Assembly: GCF_016755875.1 (NCBI RefSeq)
Contig: NZ_BNED01000005.1
Coordinates: 1,612,001 to 1,676,000 of the forward strand
Source: Streptomyces spororaveus
GTDB taxonomy: Bacteria; Actinomycetota; Actinomycetes; Streptomycetales; Streptomycetaceae
DNA length: 64,000 bases
Direction of reading: 5' to 3'
Under the pieces are notes generated by a model. The model saw only the letters and a program-made list of their open reading frames with translations, was not told where the DNA came from and did no database searches. Every line of letters starts with the position of its first letter. Within the stretch, counting starts at the first letter, position 1. Positions 54,111-62,096 of the stretch are shown here, in pieces. A program made the translations under genes and the position numbers.

Positions 54111-54688
54111 GCGTCACCCTGACCAAGGTGGCCTGGGACCACCCTCCGACGGTGGTGGGCTACAAGCGGCTGGTCATGCGTCGGCTCATCTGGGTGCTCT
54201 GTCTCGGCGTTCCTCCACTGATCGCCCTGTCCTGCTCCGGTGTCAGCCGCCGTGCGGCGTGGGCCTTCATCATCATGATGATTCTTGGGACGCCGTACTT
54301 GCCTTGGGTGGTCGTCATGTACTTCCGACGACACCGGGTCGCCGCCGTGCTCCAGGCCTACCCCTGGCAGGAGTGGCCGTGCCACCATCCGCGCAGGCCG
54401 CCCGGAAGCCCCGCGACCATCGCCATTCCGTTCCGGGAGGACTTCACGGCCATGTTCCGTGTCATCCCGTTTCCGGTCCCGGTCCCGGTCATGGAAGGTG
54501 ACCACGTGGACAGGATCTGGTTCGCCGGGGACCCCCGCTTCGGGGGGGTCGTGTCGCCCGTTGGGGGGCATTACCCGGTGCGGGTCGTGCCCCATACGCC
54601 GCGGCGGGAGGAGTGTGGGGGCGACGGGTTCGATCTGGCGCGGCGTGTGGGGCTGGTGCGGGCGAGCGGGAAGGCGACGCGCACCTGA
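54107..54688 (+). CDS. Membrane-anchored hypothetical protein, fourth gene of T7SS-like cassette
   Basis: A 193-aa protein with two membrane segments (about residues 27-45, LIWVLCLGVPPLIALSC, and 50-72, AWAFIIMMILGTPYLPWVVVMYF) followed by a ~115-residue soluble domain. No family recognised. GTG start in a GTGA overlap. Its TGA stop is immediately followed by the WhiB stop on the other strand. Together with the three upstream genes it forms a self-contained cassette; a membrane immunity or export-adaptor role is possible. Confidence 0.55.
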   Translation: MSVTLTKVAWDHPPTVVGYKRLVMRRLIWVLCLGVPPLIALSCSGVSRRAAWAFIIMMILGTPYLPWVVVMYFRRHRVAAVLQAYPWQEWPCHHPRRPPGSPATIAIPFREDFTAMFRVIPFPVPVPVMEGDHVDRIWFAGDPRFGGVVSPVGGHYPVRVVPHTPRREECGGDGFDLARRVGLVRASGKATRT

Positions 54689-54937
54689 TCAGCGGCTGCG
54701 GGGGCGCAGGGCAAGACGCTCGGACTCCGAGAGGCCGCCCCAGACTCCGAAGCGCTCGTCATTGGCCAGGGCGTACTCCAGGCACGCCGTCCGCCCCTCG
54801 CAGGCCCCGCACAGCCGCTTCGCGTCGCGCAGCGAGGAGCCGGGCTCCGGGAAGAAGAAGCCGGGGCCCGTCTGGGCGCACAGGGCAAGCTCGTACCAAG
54901 CGGTGTCAGTGGCTGCGGCAGTGGTGTTAATCGACAT
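54689..54937 (-). CDS. WhiB-like iron-sulfur transcription factor
   Basis: An 82-aa Wbl protein. Four Cys in the expected pattern (LCAQTGP, then RLCGACEGRTACLEY) bind a [4Fe-4S] cluster, and GVWGGLSESER is the conserved turn that contacts the principal sigma factor. The C-terminus is short and basic (RLALRPRSR). ATG at 54937 is preferred to a TTG 13 codons upstream. The stop abuts the previous plus-strand gene with no gap. Which Wbl subfamily it is cannot be assigned, but the length suggests WblA/WhiB-size. Confidence 0.92.
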   Translation of the reverse strand: MSINTTAAATDTAWYELALCAQTGPGFFFPEPGSSLRDAKRLCGACEGRTACLEYALANDERFGVWGGLSESERLALRPRSR

Positions 54938-55162
54938 GCCGGAGATACTGGCCGCCGCGGATGGACGTCCGATCAACGACTGATCAACACCTCGTCATGA
55001 GCCGGCCGGCGTCCTCCCTCCGCACCGGGGTGAGACGCACCTTGCCGCCCTTCGCGCTCGGCCTCACCGAGCATCGCACCCGCCACTGACAGCGGCCCTC
55101 TTCTTCCACCGAGTGAACGCCGAGCGTTCGGAACGCGTACTCGTGTGGCGCGTGGCTTCCCG

Positions 55163-56182
55163 TCAGTCCTCGTGCTTCGCGCGGCTGGGCTGGACGCGTT
55201 TGGGTTCGCCCGGCATCTTCGGGTAGTCCGGGGGGTAGGGCATGTCCCCGAGCCCGTGGTCGTGTTCGTCGCGGTCCGCGAGTTCCAGTACGGCGTCCAG
55301 GGTGAAGGCGTACTCGTCCATGTCCGCGTGCAGGTCGCCGAGTTCGGCGAAGCGCGCCGGCATCGTCACGATGTCGAAGTCGCGGGGCTCCGCGTCGTCC
55401 ACCTCGTCCCAGCGCAGCGGCGCCGACACCGGGGCGTGCGGGCGGGGGCGGACGGAGTAGGCGGAGGCGATCGTGCGGTCGCGTGCCGTCTGGTTGTAGT
55501 CGACGAAGATCCGCTCGCCGCGCTCCTCCTTCCACCAGGCCGTCGTGACCTTGCCCGGCATTCGGCGTTCCAGTTCCCGGCCGAGGGCGATGGCGCACCG
55601 GCGGACGTCGGTGAAGGTCCAGCGCGGCTCGATCGGCACGAAGACGTGCAGCCCACGGCCGCCCGAGGTCTTGGGCCAGCCGCGCAGGCCCAACTCCTCC
55701 AGCAGTGCGCGCAGTTCATGGGCGGCCGCCACCGCGTGGTGGTAGTCGGTGCCGGGCTGCGGGTCCAGGTCGATCCGGAGCTCGTCCGGGCGGTCGGTGT
55801 CCTCCCGGCGCACCGGCCAGGGGTGGAAGGTGAGGCACCCCAGATTGGCCGCCCACAGGACGGCGGCCGGCTCGGTCGGGCAGATCTCGTCTGCCGTGCG
55901 GCCGCTCGGGAAGGCGATGTGGGCGGTGGGGATCCAGTCGGGAAGGTTCTTCGGGGCCCGCTTCTGGAAGAAGGACTCCCCCTCCACCCCGTCCGGGAAG
56001 CGCTCCAGGGTCGTCGGCCGGTTGCGCAGGGCGCGCGTGATGCCAGGGGCGACCGCCAGGTAGTACTCGGCCACGTTCCGCTTGGTGAGGCCGCGCTCCG
56101 GGAAGTACACCTTGTCCGGGCTGGACAGCCGTACCGTCCGCCCGCCCGCGTCCAGCTCGATCGCATTACCGGCAGCACCCAT
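55163..56182 (-). CDS. LigD-type polymerase/primase domain protein (NHEJ)
   Basis: A 339-aa stand-alone archaeo-eukaryotic primase domain, as in LigD, which fills gaps and adds nucleotides during non-homologous end joining. KVYFPERGLTKRNVAEYYLAVAPGI starts the fold, LRIDLDPQPGTDY (about 140-152) holds the catalytic DxD, and TSGGRGLHVFVPI the nucleotide-binding loop. VDYNQTARDRTIASAYSVR is also typical. The ATG at 56182 is chosen over a GTG three codons upstream. It is divergent from a stand-alone ligase gene 75 bp away: together they equal a split LigD. Confidence 0.93.
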   Translation of the reverse strand: MGAAGNAIELDAGGRTVRLSSPDKVYFPERGLTKRNVAEYYLAVAPGITRALRNRPTTLERFPDGVEGESFFQKRAPKNLPDWIPTAHIAFPSGRTADEICPTEPAAVLWAANLGCLTFHPWPVRREDTDRPDELRIDLDPQPGTDYHHAVAAAHELRALLEELGLRGWPKTSGGRGLHVFVPIEPRWTFTDVRRCAIALGRELERRMPGKVTTAWWKEERGERIFVDYNQTARDRTIASAYSVRPRPHAPVSAPLRWDEVDDAEPRDFDIVTMPARFAELGDLHADMDEYAFTLDAVLELADRDEHDHGLGDMPYPPDYPKMPGEPKRVQPSRAKHED

Positions 56183-56257
56183 GTGCGCCACGGTAGGCGG
56201 GCGCGGTCATGGGCGCATACCGGGCGGGTCCGGACGTACCACCGCAGAATCAAAGGC

Positions 56258-57370
56258 ATGGATCTGCCAGTGATGCCGCCCGTGAAGCCGATGCTCGCCA
56301 AGTCCGTGGCGAAGATCCCGCCCGGGATGCAGTACGAGGCCAAATGGGACGGCTTCCGGGCCCTCGTGTATCGCGACGGCGACGAGATCGAGCTCGGCAG
56401 TCGCACAGGCAAGTCCCTGACCAGGTATTTCCCCGAGCTGGTGGAGGCCCTGAAGAGCAATCTGCCGAGCCGTTGCGTCATGGACGGCGAGATCGTCATC
56501 GTTCATGGCGGGCGCCTCGATTTCGACCGGCTGACCGAGCGGATCCATCCCGCACAGTCCCGCGTCGCCCTGCTGGCCGAGACGACCCCCGCCAGCTTCG
56601 TCGCCTTCGACCTGCTCGCCCTCGGCGACGACACCCTGCTCGACACCCCGCTCGCCGACCGCCGTGCCGCCCTCGTCCGCTCACTGTCCACTGCTCGGCC
56701 CCCCGTGCATCTCGCGCCCGCGACCACCGATCCCGCGCTCGCGCAGGAGTGGTTCGAGCGGTTCGAGGGCGCCGGGCTCGACGGGGTGATCGCCAAACCC
56801 CTCGATCTCCTCTACCGGCCCGACGCCCGCCTCATGTTCAAGGTCAAACACGAACGTACCGCCGATGTCGTCGTCGCCGGATTCCGTTTCCACAAGAGCG
56901 GTCCGATTGTCGGATCGCTGCTGCTCGGCCTCTACGACGCCCACGGAGCCCTCCAGCACGTGGGCGTGTGCGCGGCCTTCCCCATGAAGCGCCGCGCCGA
57001 GCTGGTGGAGGAACTCGAACCCCTGCGGATGCCCGATCCGACCGGCCACCCGTGGGCCGCCTGGGCCGAGGAGTCCGCCCACGAGAGCGCTCGGCTGCCC
57101 GGTGCGCAGAGCCGCTGGACCGGCAAGAAGGACCTGTCCTGGGTGCCGCTGCGACCCGAGCGGGTCGTCGAGGTGAGGTACGACCACATGGAGGGCGACC
57201 GCTTCCGCCACACCGCCCAGTTCCACCGCTGGCGGGCCGACCGGACGCCCGAGAGCTGTACGTACGCCCAGTTGGAGGAGGTCGTCGGCTACGACCTCGC
57301 CGAGGTGCTCGGTCCCACCACCGGCACCACCGGCACCACCGGCACCGGTGCCGACGGTGGCGCCGGCTGA
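56258..57370 (+). CDS. ATP-dependent DNA ligase, LigD/LigC type
   Basis: A 370-aa ATP-dependent ligase. The nucleophile Lys is in YEAKWDGFRALV (Lys29), followed by ELGSRTGKSLTRYFPEL, CVMDGEIVIV, GVIAKPLDLLYRP, and MFKVKHERTADVVVAGFR. The OB-fold domain ends with YDHMEGDRFRHTAQFHRWR. The C-terminus has a TGTTGTTGT repeat. The start at 56258 gives the family N-terminus PVKPMLAKS. It is divergent from the primase. No Ku gene is seen in the window. Confidence 0.94.
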   Translation: MDLPVMPPVKPMLAKSVAKIPPGMQYEAKWDGFRALVYRDGDEIELGSRTGKSLTRYFPELVEALKSNLPSRCVMDGEIVIVHGGRLDFDRLTERIHPAQSRVALLAETTPASFVAFDLLALGDDTLLDTPLADRRAALVRSLSTARPPVHLAPATTDPALAQEWFERFEGAGLDGVIAKPLDLLYRPDARLMFKVKHERTADVVVAGFRFHKSGPIVGSLLLGLYDAHGALQHVGVCAAFPMKRRAELVEELEPLRMPDPTGHPWAAWAEESAHESARLPGAQSRWTGKKDLSWVPLRPERVVEVRYDHMEGDRFRHTAQFHRWRADRTPESCTYAQLEEVVGYDLAEVLGPTTGTTGTTGTGADGGAG

Positions 57371-57387
57371 ACGGCCGCCGCCTCGCC

Positions 57388-58788
57388 TCAGCCCGCCGTC
57401 AGTTTCTCCCACTCCTCCCGGTCCGGCCCCGACACGTTCGGCACGTAGTCGGGCCGGTCCGCCAGCCAGCGCGCCACCCGCGCGCGGATCTCCGGATCCG
57501 CGTACGCCCGCTCCGGCCGCTCCGCCAGGTGCCGCACCCTCGCCCGCGCCCGCATGACCACGGGATCCTCCAGCGCACAGTCGAACAGCGCGGACACCTC
57601 CCGCGCCGTCCCGCCGCGCCCCGCCCGGGTCGCGAAGCGCTCCCCGATGGCCGCGTCCGCGACGACCTGGAAGTCGAACCACGGCTTCAGGGTGCGCTCC
57701 GCCCATGCGTGGTGATCGGTGGCGTACCGCCCCGATCCCGGGTCCAGGTGCGCCGTACGGGCCACCCTGCGCGCGGCCCACAGCGCGAGCGAGGTGCCCT
57801 GCCCCAGGGTCGGGTTGGTGTGCGTGATCGAGTCCCCGACCGGCACCAGTCCGGTCACCACCGGGCCCTCCTCGTCGACCAGCGCGCTCCACCGGTTGTC
57901 CAGGCTCGCCGTGGCCAGGACGCCCGACAGCGGCTCGGCGCCCAGTCCCAGCCAGGCCGCGCCGGGCGGGAAGGCGCGCGCCGCCGCCTCGAAGACGGCG
58001 GGGTCGCGCAGCGCCGAGCGCGTGGTGTCTGCGGTGTGCACGAACAGCGTCACGGCGAACGCCCGGTTGTCGGCCGGGAAGACCGCGCACCCGGCGAAGG
58101 GCCCGCCGGTCACCGCCCACGGCCGGCGCGGCCCCTCGTCCATGCCCTCGGGCAGCCGGTACCAGCGGCAGAAGTACGCGAGCCCGGTGCGGTGCCGTTC
58201 CACGACGGGCGGCCGGCAGCCCGCCTCGGCCAGCCTGCGCTCGGTGCCGCCGCGCCGCCCGCCGGCATCCACCACGAGGTCTCCCGGGTAACTCCCGGTC
58301 TCGGTGGTCACTCCCGTCACGTGGATTCCGGCGCCCTCGGACACCCCCGGGGCCGTGATCAGCCCGGTGACCGGCTCCCCGTACCGGACGACGACCCCCG
58401 GTTCCGCGCGCAGCGCCGTGGCCAGCGCGCTCTCCAGCACGATGCGCCGGGCCTGCAGCATCACGAGGTCCTCGTCGCCGGGCCAGGCGGGCGGGCGTAC
58501 GTCGAACCAGTCCAGCTCGTGCCGTTCGCGGGCGCCGAGCCGGAGCATCTCCGCGTGGACGTCGGGCAGATCGGCGCGCAGGACGTTGCGTGCCGCCCCG
58601 AGCAGCACGTGGGGCTGGGCCGCCTGCGGTACGGTCGGCCGCCGCCACCCGAAGAAGTCACGGTCGAGCGCCGTGCCCGGGGCCCGCGTATCGCGCTCGA
58701 AGACCTCCGCCGTGTGTCCGCGCCGCGCCGCGAGCAGGGCGGTGGCGGGCCCCGCGACGCCTCCGCCGATGACCAGGACATGTGCCAT
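57388..58788 (-). CDS. FAD-dependent oxidoreductase (monooxygenase-like)
   Basis: A 466-aa flavoprotein. The dinucleotide motif is VLVIGGGVAGPATALLAARRG, the conserved DxxG region is VVDAGGRRGGTE (about 172), and the second FAD segment is GLVPVGDSITHTNPTLGQG (about 290-308). Related to geranylgeranyl reductase-type and aromatic hydroxylase flavoproteins. No substrate evident. ATG has GGGGGGA upstream. It runs convergent with the ligase (17 bp apart) and in the same direction as the next flavoprotein gene. Confidence 0.9.
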   Translation of the reverse strand: MAHVLVIGGGVAGPATALLAARRGHTAEVFERDTRAPGTALDRDFFGWRRPTVPQAAQPHVLLGAARNVLRADLPDVHAEMLRLGARERHELDWFDVRPPAWPGDEDLVMLQARRIVLESALATALRAEPGVVVRYGEPVTGLITAPGVSEGAGIHVTGVTTETGSYPGDLVVDAGGRRGGTERRLAEAGCRPPVVERHRTGLAYFCRWYRLPEGMDEGPRRPWAVTGGPFAGCAVFPADNRAFAVTLFVHTADTTRSALRDPAVFEAAARAFPPGAAWLGLGAEPLSGVLATASLDNRWSALVDEEGPVVTGLVPVGDSITHTNPTLGQGTSLALWAARRVARTAHLDPGSGRYATDHHAWAERTLKPWFDFQVVADAAIGERFATRAGRGGTAREVSALFDCALEDPVVMRARARVRHLAERPERAYADPEIRARVARWLADRPDYVPNVSGPDREEWEKLTAG

Positions 58789-58908
58789 GAAGCGTCCCCC
58801 CGAGCCGTTGGTCCGTACGACGATCACACCGCCCGTAGCCTGCGCGAACGGGAGCCGACCGAAACCCGCACAGTTGTCCGAGAATCGCTCCGGCGGCCCG
58901 GATCCGGC

Positions 58909-60054
58909 TCACACGCCGGCGCCGGCGGCCGCGCGGTGGGCCTCCAGGGCCCGCCGGCCCTCCGTCTCGACCAGGTCGGTGTTGATGGCCATCGCCGCGC
59001 TCACTCCCTGGGCGGCCGCGCCCGGCACCTTCTCCAGCGGCGAGGTCACGTTGCCCGCGACCCAGACCCCGGGCAGGGCGGTGGCCCCGGTCGCCGGATC
59101 CGACGCGACGCAGGTACCGATCGCGCGGCCGTCCCGCTCCACCACCACGGTCGGCAGACCGAGACCGGTCAGCACACCCGACCGTGCGGTGAACCGCGGA
59201 GCGACCACCAGAGCCCGGCACTCCACCACGGCTCCGCCCGCCAGGGTCACGCCGGTCAGCCGGCCACCCTGGACCGCGAGGCCGGTCACCTCGCCCTCGA
59301 CGACCCGGACACCGAGGGCGGCCAGCAGCTCCCGGTCCTCGGCGGTGAGCCGCCAGGTGTGCGCGAGCAGGGTGGTCCGCTCGCTCCAGTTCCGCCAGAG
59401 CTGGGCCTGGTGCACGGCGAGGGGCCCGTCGGCCAGCACCGCGATCGGCTGGTCCCGGACCTCCCACCCGTGGCAGTACGGGCAGTGCAGCACGTCCCGC
59501 CCCCAGCGCGCCCCGAGACCCGGCACGGCGGGAAGCTCGTCCACCAGGCCGGTGGCGACCAGCAGTCGGCGTGCCCGGACGACGCTGCCGTCCCCGCAGC
59601 GGACCAGGAAACTCCCGTCGGGCAGCCGGTCCGCGGCGACGGCCGTGCCCGCCCGGATCCGGCCGCCGTAGCCGGTCACCTCCCCGCGCCCCCTGGCCAG
59701 CAGCGCGGCGGGGCTCTCCCCGTCCTGCCCGAGGTACCCGTGCATGTGCGCGGCCGGGGCGTTGCGCGGGCTGCCGGAGTCGATGACCAGGACCGAGCGG
59801 CGGGCCCGGACCAGGGTCAGTGCCCCGGCCAGCCCGGCGGCCCCACCGCCGACGACGACGACGTCGAAGGAGTCGTCCCGTGCGTCGGAGCCGTGGCCTG
59901 CCTCGGAGCCGTGGCCTGCCTCGGAGCCGTGGCCTGCCTCGGAGCCGTGGCCTGCCTCGGAGCCGTGGCCTGCCTCGGAGCCGTGGCCTGCCTCGGAGCC
60001 GTGGCCTGCCTCGGAATCGTGGCTTGCGTCCCTCGTGTCCCCTGCGTTCTCCAT
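58909..60054 (-). CDS. Thioredoxin reductase-like NAD(P)/FAD oxidoreductase with SEAGHG repeats
   Basis: A 381-aa pyridine nucleotide-disulfide oxidoreductase. [19 protein letters not shown] is the FAD loop, CPYCHGWEV carries the CxxC pair, and [14 protein letters not shown] is the C-terminal FAD motif. The N-terminus has an unusual extension: DASHD, then seven exact SEAGHG repeats, then SDARDDS. Without the extension it would be ~320 aa, the usual length. No start codon exists between the repeats and the FAD loop, so ATG at 60054 is used. It is divergent from an XRE-cupin regulator that probably controls it. Confidence 0.9.
   Translation of the reverse strand: MENAGDTRDASHDSEAGHGSEAGHGSEAGHGSEAGHGSEAGHGSEAGHGSEAGHGSDARDDSFDVVVVGGGAAGLAGALTLVRARRSVLVIDSGSPRNAPAAHMHGYLGQDGESPAALLARGRGEVTGYGGRIRAGTAVAADRLPDGSFLVRCGDGSVVRARRLLVATGLVDELPAVPGLGARWGRDVLHCPYCHGWEVRDQPIAVLADGPLAVHQAQLWRNWSERTTLLAHTWRLTAEDRELLAALGVRVVEGEVTGLAVQGGRLTGVTLAGGAVVECRALVVAPRFTARSGVLTGLGLPTVVVERDGRAIGTCVASDPATGATALPGVWVAGNVTSPLEKVPGAAAQGVSAAMAINTDLVETEGRRALEAHRAAAGAGV
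59885..60010. repeat. Seven perfect 18-bp tandem repeats inside the FAD reductase gene
   Basis: TCGGAGCCGTGGCCTGCC repeated seven times without error, followed by one degenerate copy at 60011-60028. On the coding strand each unit reads SEAGHG. The period is a multiple of three, so copy-number change keeps the frame. Absence of any mismatch suggests recent expansion. Confidence 0.97.
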
Positions 60055-60096
60055 ACCTGTGAGGGTCCGCCCACGGCGTCCGCTTGACAAATGTTG

Positions 60097-60111
60097 TTGC
60101 CGAAGCGGCAA
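60097..60111. promoter_or_regulatory. Operator dyad between the FAD reductase and XRE-cupin genes
   Basis: TTGCCG-AAG-CGGCAA, a perfect 6+6 bp dyad with a 3-nt centre, in the 65-bp divergent gap, directly after a consensus TTGACA (60084-60089). Its position would let the XRE protein control both genes and itself. Confidence 0.6.
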
Positions 60112-60119
60112 ATGGATCC

Positions 60120-60740
60120 ATGGCCACCGAGGAACAGGACGAGGAGCTCGCCGGCGTACTCACCGCCGTGGGGCCGCGGCTGCGCTCCCTGCGCCGGCAG
60201 CGCGGCACCACGCTGGCCCAGCTCAGCGAGACCACCGGCATCTCGCTCTCGACCCTCTCCCGGCTGGAGTCCGGACAGCGCCGGCCGACGCTGGAGCTGC
60301 TGCTTCCGCTGGCCAGGGCGCACCGGGTGGCGCTCGACGAGCTGGTCGGCGCCCCGGAGACCGGGGACCCCAGGATCCGCCCGCGCCCCTTCGTCCGGCA
60401 CGGCAGCACCTACGTACCGCTGACCCGGAAATTCAGCGGGGTGCACGCCTTCAAGCAGATCCTCCCGCCCCTCGAAGGCCCGCCGCCCGAACCGGAACTG
60501 CAGGTCCACGAGGGCTACGAGTGGCTGTACGTGCTCGCCGGGCGTATCCGGCTGCTGCTCGGCGGGCACGACCTCGTCCTCGGTCCCGGCGAGGCCGCCG
60601 AGTTCGACACGCGCACCCCGCACGCCTTCTTCAACGCGGGTCCGGAGCCGGCGGAGTTCCTCAGTCTCTTCGGCCCCCAGGGCGAGCGGATCCATGTCCG
60701 GGCCCGGCCCACCGCCCCGCCATCGGAAGGACGTCCATGA
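60120..60740 (+). CDS. XRE-type regulator with cupin sensor domain
   Basis: A 206-aa regulator. The N-terminal XRE helix-turn-helix is LRSLRRQRGTTLAQLSETTGISLSTLSRLESGQRRP (about 18-53). The C-terminal cupin reads VHEGYEWLYVLAGRIRLLLGG (about 133-153) and HDLVLGPGEAAEFDTRTPHAFFN, with metal-ligand His and Glu. A TTG at 60084 would add 12 residues but overlaps the -35 box, so ATG at 60120 is chosen. Its TGA overlaps the Nudix start (ATGA). Likely autoregulator and controller of the divergent flavoprotein. Confidence 0.92.
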   Translation: MATEEQDEELAGVLTAVGPRLRSLRRQRGTTLAQLSETTGISLSTLSRLESGQRRPTLELLLPLARAHRVALDELVGAPETGDPRIRPRPFVRHGSTYVPLTRKFSGVHAFKQILPPLEGPPPEPELQVHEGYEWLYVLAGRIRLLLGGHDLVLGPGEAAEFDTRTPHAFFNAGPEPAEFLSLFGPQGERIHVRARPTAPPSEGRP

Positions 60741-61228
60741 CCACCACCCACGAACGCCCCGAACGAGCCGTGCCGCGGCCCCACGCCGTCGTCGGCGTCG
60801 GACTGGTCGTCCTCGCCCAGGACGGCCGCGTACTGCTCGGCCAGGCGCACGACGGGCGCTGGGAGCTGCCCGGCGGCAAGGTCGACCCAGGGGAGGGCTT
60901 CGAGCAGGCGGCGGCCCGGGAGCTCGCCGAGGAGACGGATCTGCGGGCGGCCCCCGAGGCGATCCGGATCCTGTCGGTGCAGATCGACGCGAAGGCGGGG
61001 CTGACCCGGCTGACTGCGGCAGCGGTCACCACCTCGGCGGAGGGCGTCCCGGCCGTCACCGAGCCACACAAGATCACCCGCTGGCAGTGGTTCGCCCCGG
61101 CCGAGATCCCCTCGGCCCTCTACGCCCCGTCGGCGGCCGTACTGCGCGCCTGGCGCCCGGACCTCACCGCGCTGCCGCACGTCCCGTCGTACGACTACCC
61201 GGTCTCGGGCGGGCAGCCGAGCGCCTGA
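60737..61228 (+). CDS. Nudix hydrolase
   Basis: A 163-aa Nudix hydrolase. The box reads GKVDPGEGFEQAAARELAEETDL (about 49-71), with the REL-EE metal residues intact and Asp in place of the last Gly. WQWFAPAEIP follows. Such proteins hydrolyse nucleoside diphosphates linked to another moiety. It overlaps the XRE-cupin gene by 4 nt, so the two are translated together. Confidence 0.9.
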   Translation: MTTTHERPERAVPRPHAVVGVGLVVLAQDGRVLLGQAHDGRWELPGGKVDPGEGFEQAAARELAEETDLRAAPEAIRILSVQIDAKAGLTRLTAAAVTTSAEGVPAVTEPHKITRWQWFAPAEIPSALYAPSAAVLRAWRPDLTALPHVPSYDYPVSGGQPSA

Positions 61229-61243
61229 TCGGCGAGACACCCC

Positions 61244-61912
61244 CTATGTGGTGGCCGTCAGGACCGTCACCGCCGTCACCGTCACCATCGCGGCATGCAT
61301 GTCGAGGATCGCCGCCCGCACGCTCTCGGCCGCCCACTGGCCGGCGGCTATCTCCGCCGTCCGCTCGGTCAGCTCGTCGGGCTGCCGGCCGGGGAAGGCG
61401 AGCCGGTGCAGCCTGGCCGAGTGGATCAGGGCGATGAGGCCTGCCGTGCGTTCGTCGGGCTCGGCGCCGGCGAGGACGACTTCGCGGAGCCGCTCGCGCA
61501 GGGCGCGCTCGACCGTGCCGTCGGCCTCCGGGTAGCGGCGCTGCGGGAACACCCCGAACACCTTGTGCACCTGTGCCACCACCAGCCCGCGCTCACCCAG
61601 CCTGGCCAGGACGGCGCCGACCGCCTTGGGCTGGTCCTTCGTCAGCCAGTCCGTCACCCGGCGCTTGGTACGCCCTCGCAGCCAGGTCTCCAGCAGCCCG
61701 ATCCGGCCGTCGAGCAGCTCTTCCCCCGTGGGCTCGGTGCTGCTGAGCTCCAGGTATTTGCCCGACACCGACACCCGCTCCGCCATGACGAGTTCGAGGA
61801 GGATCGCACCCGCCACGGCCCAGCCCGCCGACTGGCGCTGGCGCGCCACCCCGGACTCGTCGTCCAGGGACAGCAGCATGATCTCCTCGGCCAGTGTGAT
61901 CCTCACGAGCAT
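61244..61912 (-). CDS. GPP34/GOLPH3 family phosphoprotein-like
   Basis: A 222-aa helical protein opening MLVRITLAEEIMLLSLDDESG, then AGWAVAGAILLELVMAERVSVSG, the marks of the GPP34 (Vps74/GOLPH3) family. Eukaryotic members bind PI4P and retain Golgi glycosyltransferases; the bacterial role is unknown. Streptomycetes carry several copies, from memory. The stop lies 15 bp from the convergent Nudix gene. Start ATG. Confidence 0.88.
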   Translation of the reverse strand: MLVRITLAEEIMLLSLDDESGVARQRQSAGWAVAGAILLELVMAERVSVSGKYLELSSTEPTGEELLDGRIGLLETWLRGRTKRRVTDWLTKDQPKAVGAVLARLGERGLVVAQVHKVFGVFPQRRYPEADGTVERALRERLREVVLAGAEPDERTAGLIALIHSARLHRLAFPGRQPDELTERTAEIAAGQWAAESVRAAILDMHAAMVTVTAVTVLTATT

Positions 61913-62029
61913 CCCCCATCGTCATCCGCCGTCGTACGTCGTCGTGCCGCCGTCGTGCGTCGTCGTGCCCTCGTCGCGCTTCGCCTTGCGTCGCCTTGCC
62001 GTCGTTGTGCGTCGTCCGTCTGCCGGTCC

Positions 62030-62062
62030 GGCCGTCCTACCGCTTCGAAGGGGAGGACGGCC
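62030..62062 (-). terminator. Terminator hairpin after the MFS gene
   Basis: GGCCGTCCT and its complement with a 15-nt loop holding TTCGAA, 35 bp beyond the MFS stop. The flanking ~100 bp are runs of degenerate GTCGTGC repeats. Confidence 0.6.
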
Positions 62063-62096
62063 CGCTCCCCCACGAGGTTCCGTCGGGGACCCCGTT

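Noticed and set aside
56209..60087. A 1292-codon open frame on the plus strand across the ligase, flavoproteins and repeat array
   Set aside because: High GC and the 18-bp repeat keep the frame open. It lies opposite two well-supported flavoprotein genes and shows no domain.
61920..62030. GTCGTGC-like repeats as a CRISPR or regulatory array
   Set aside because: Degenerate, no fixed unit or spacers. Simple low-complexity sequence.
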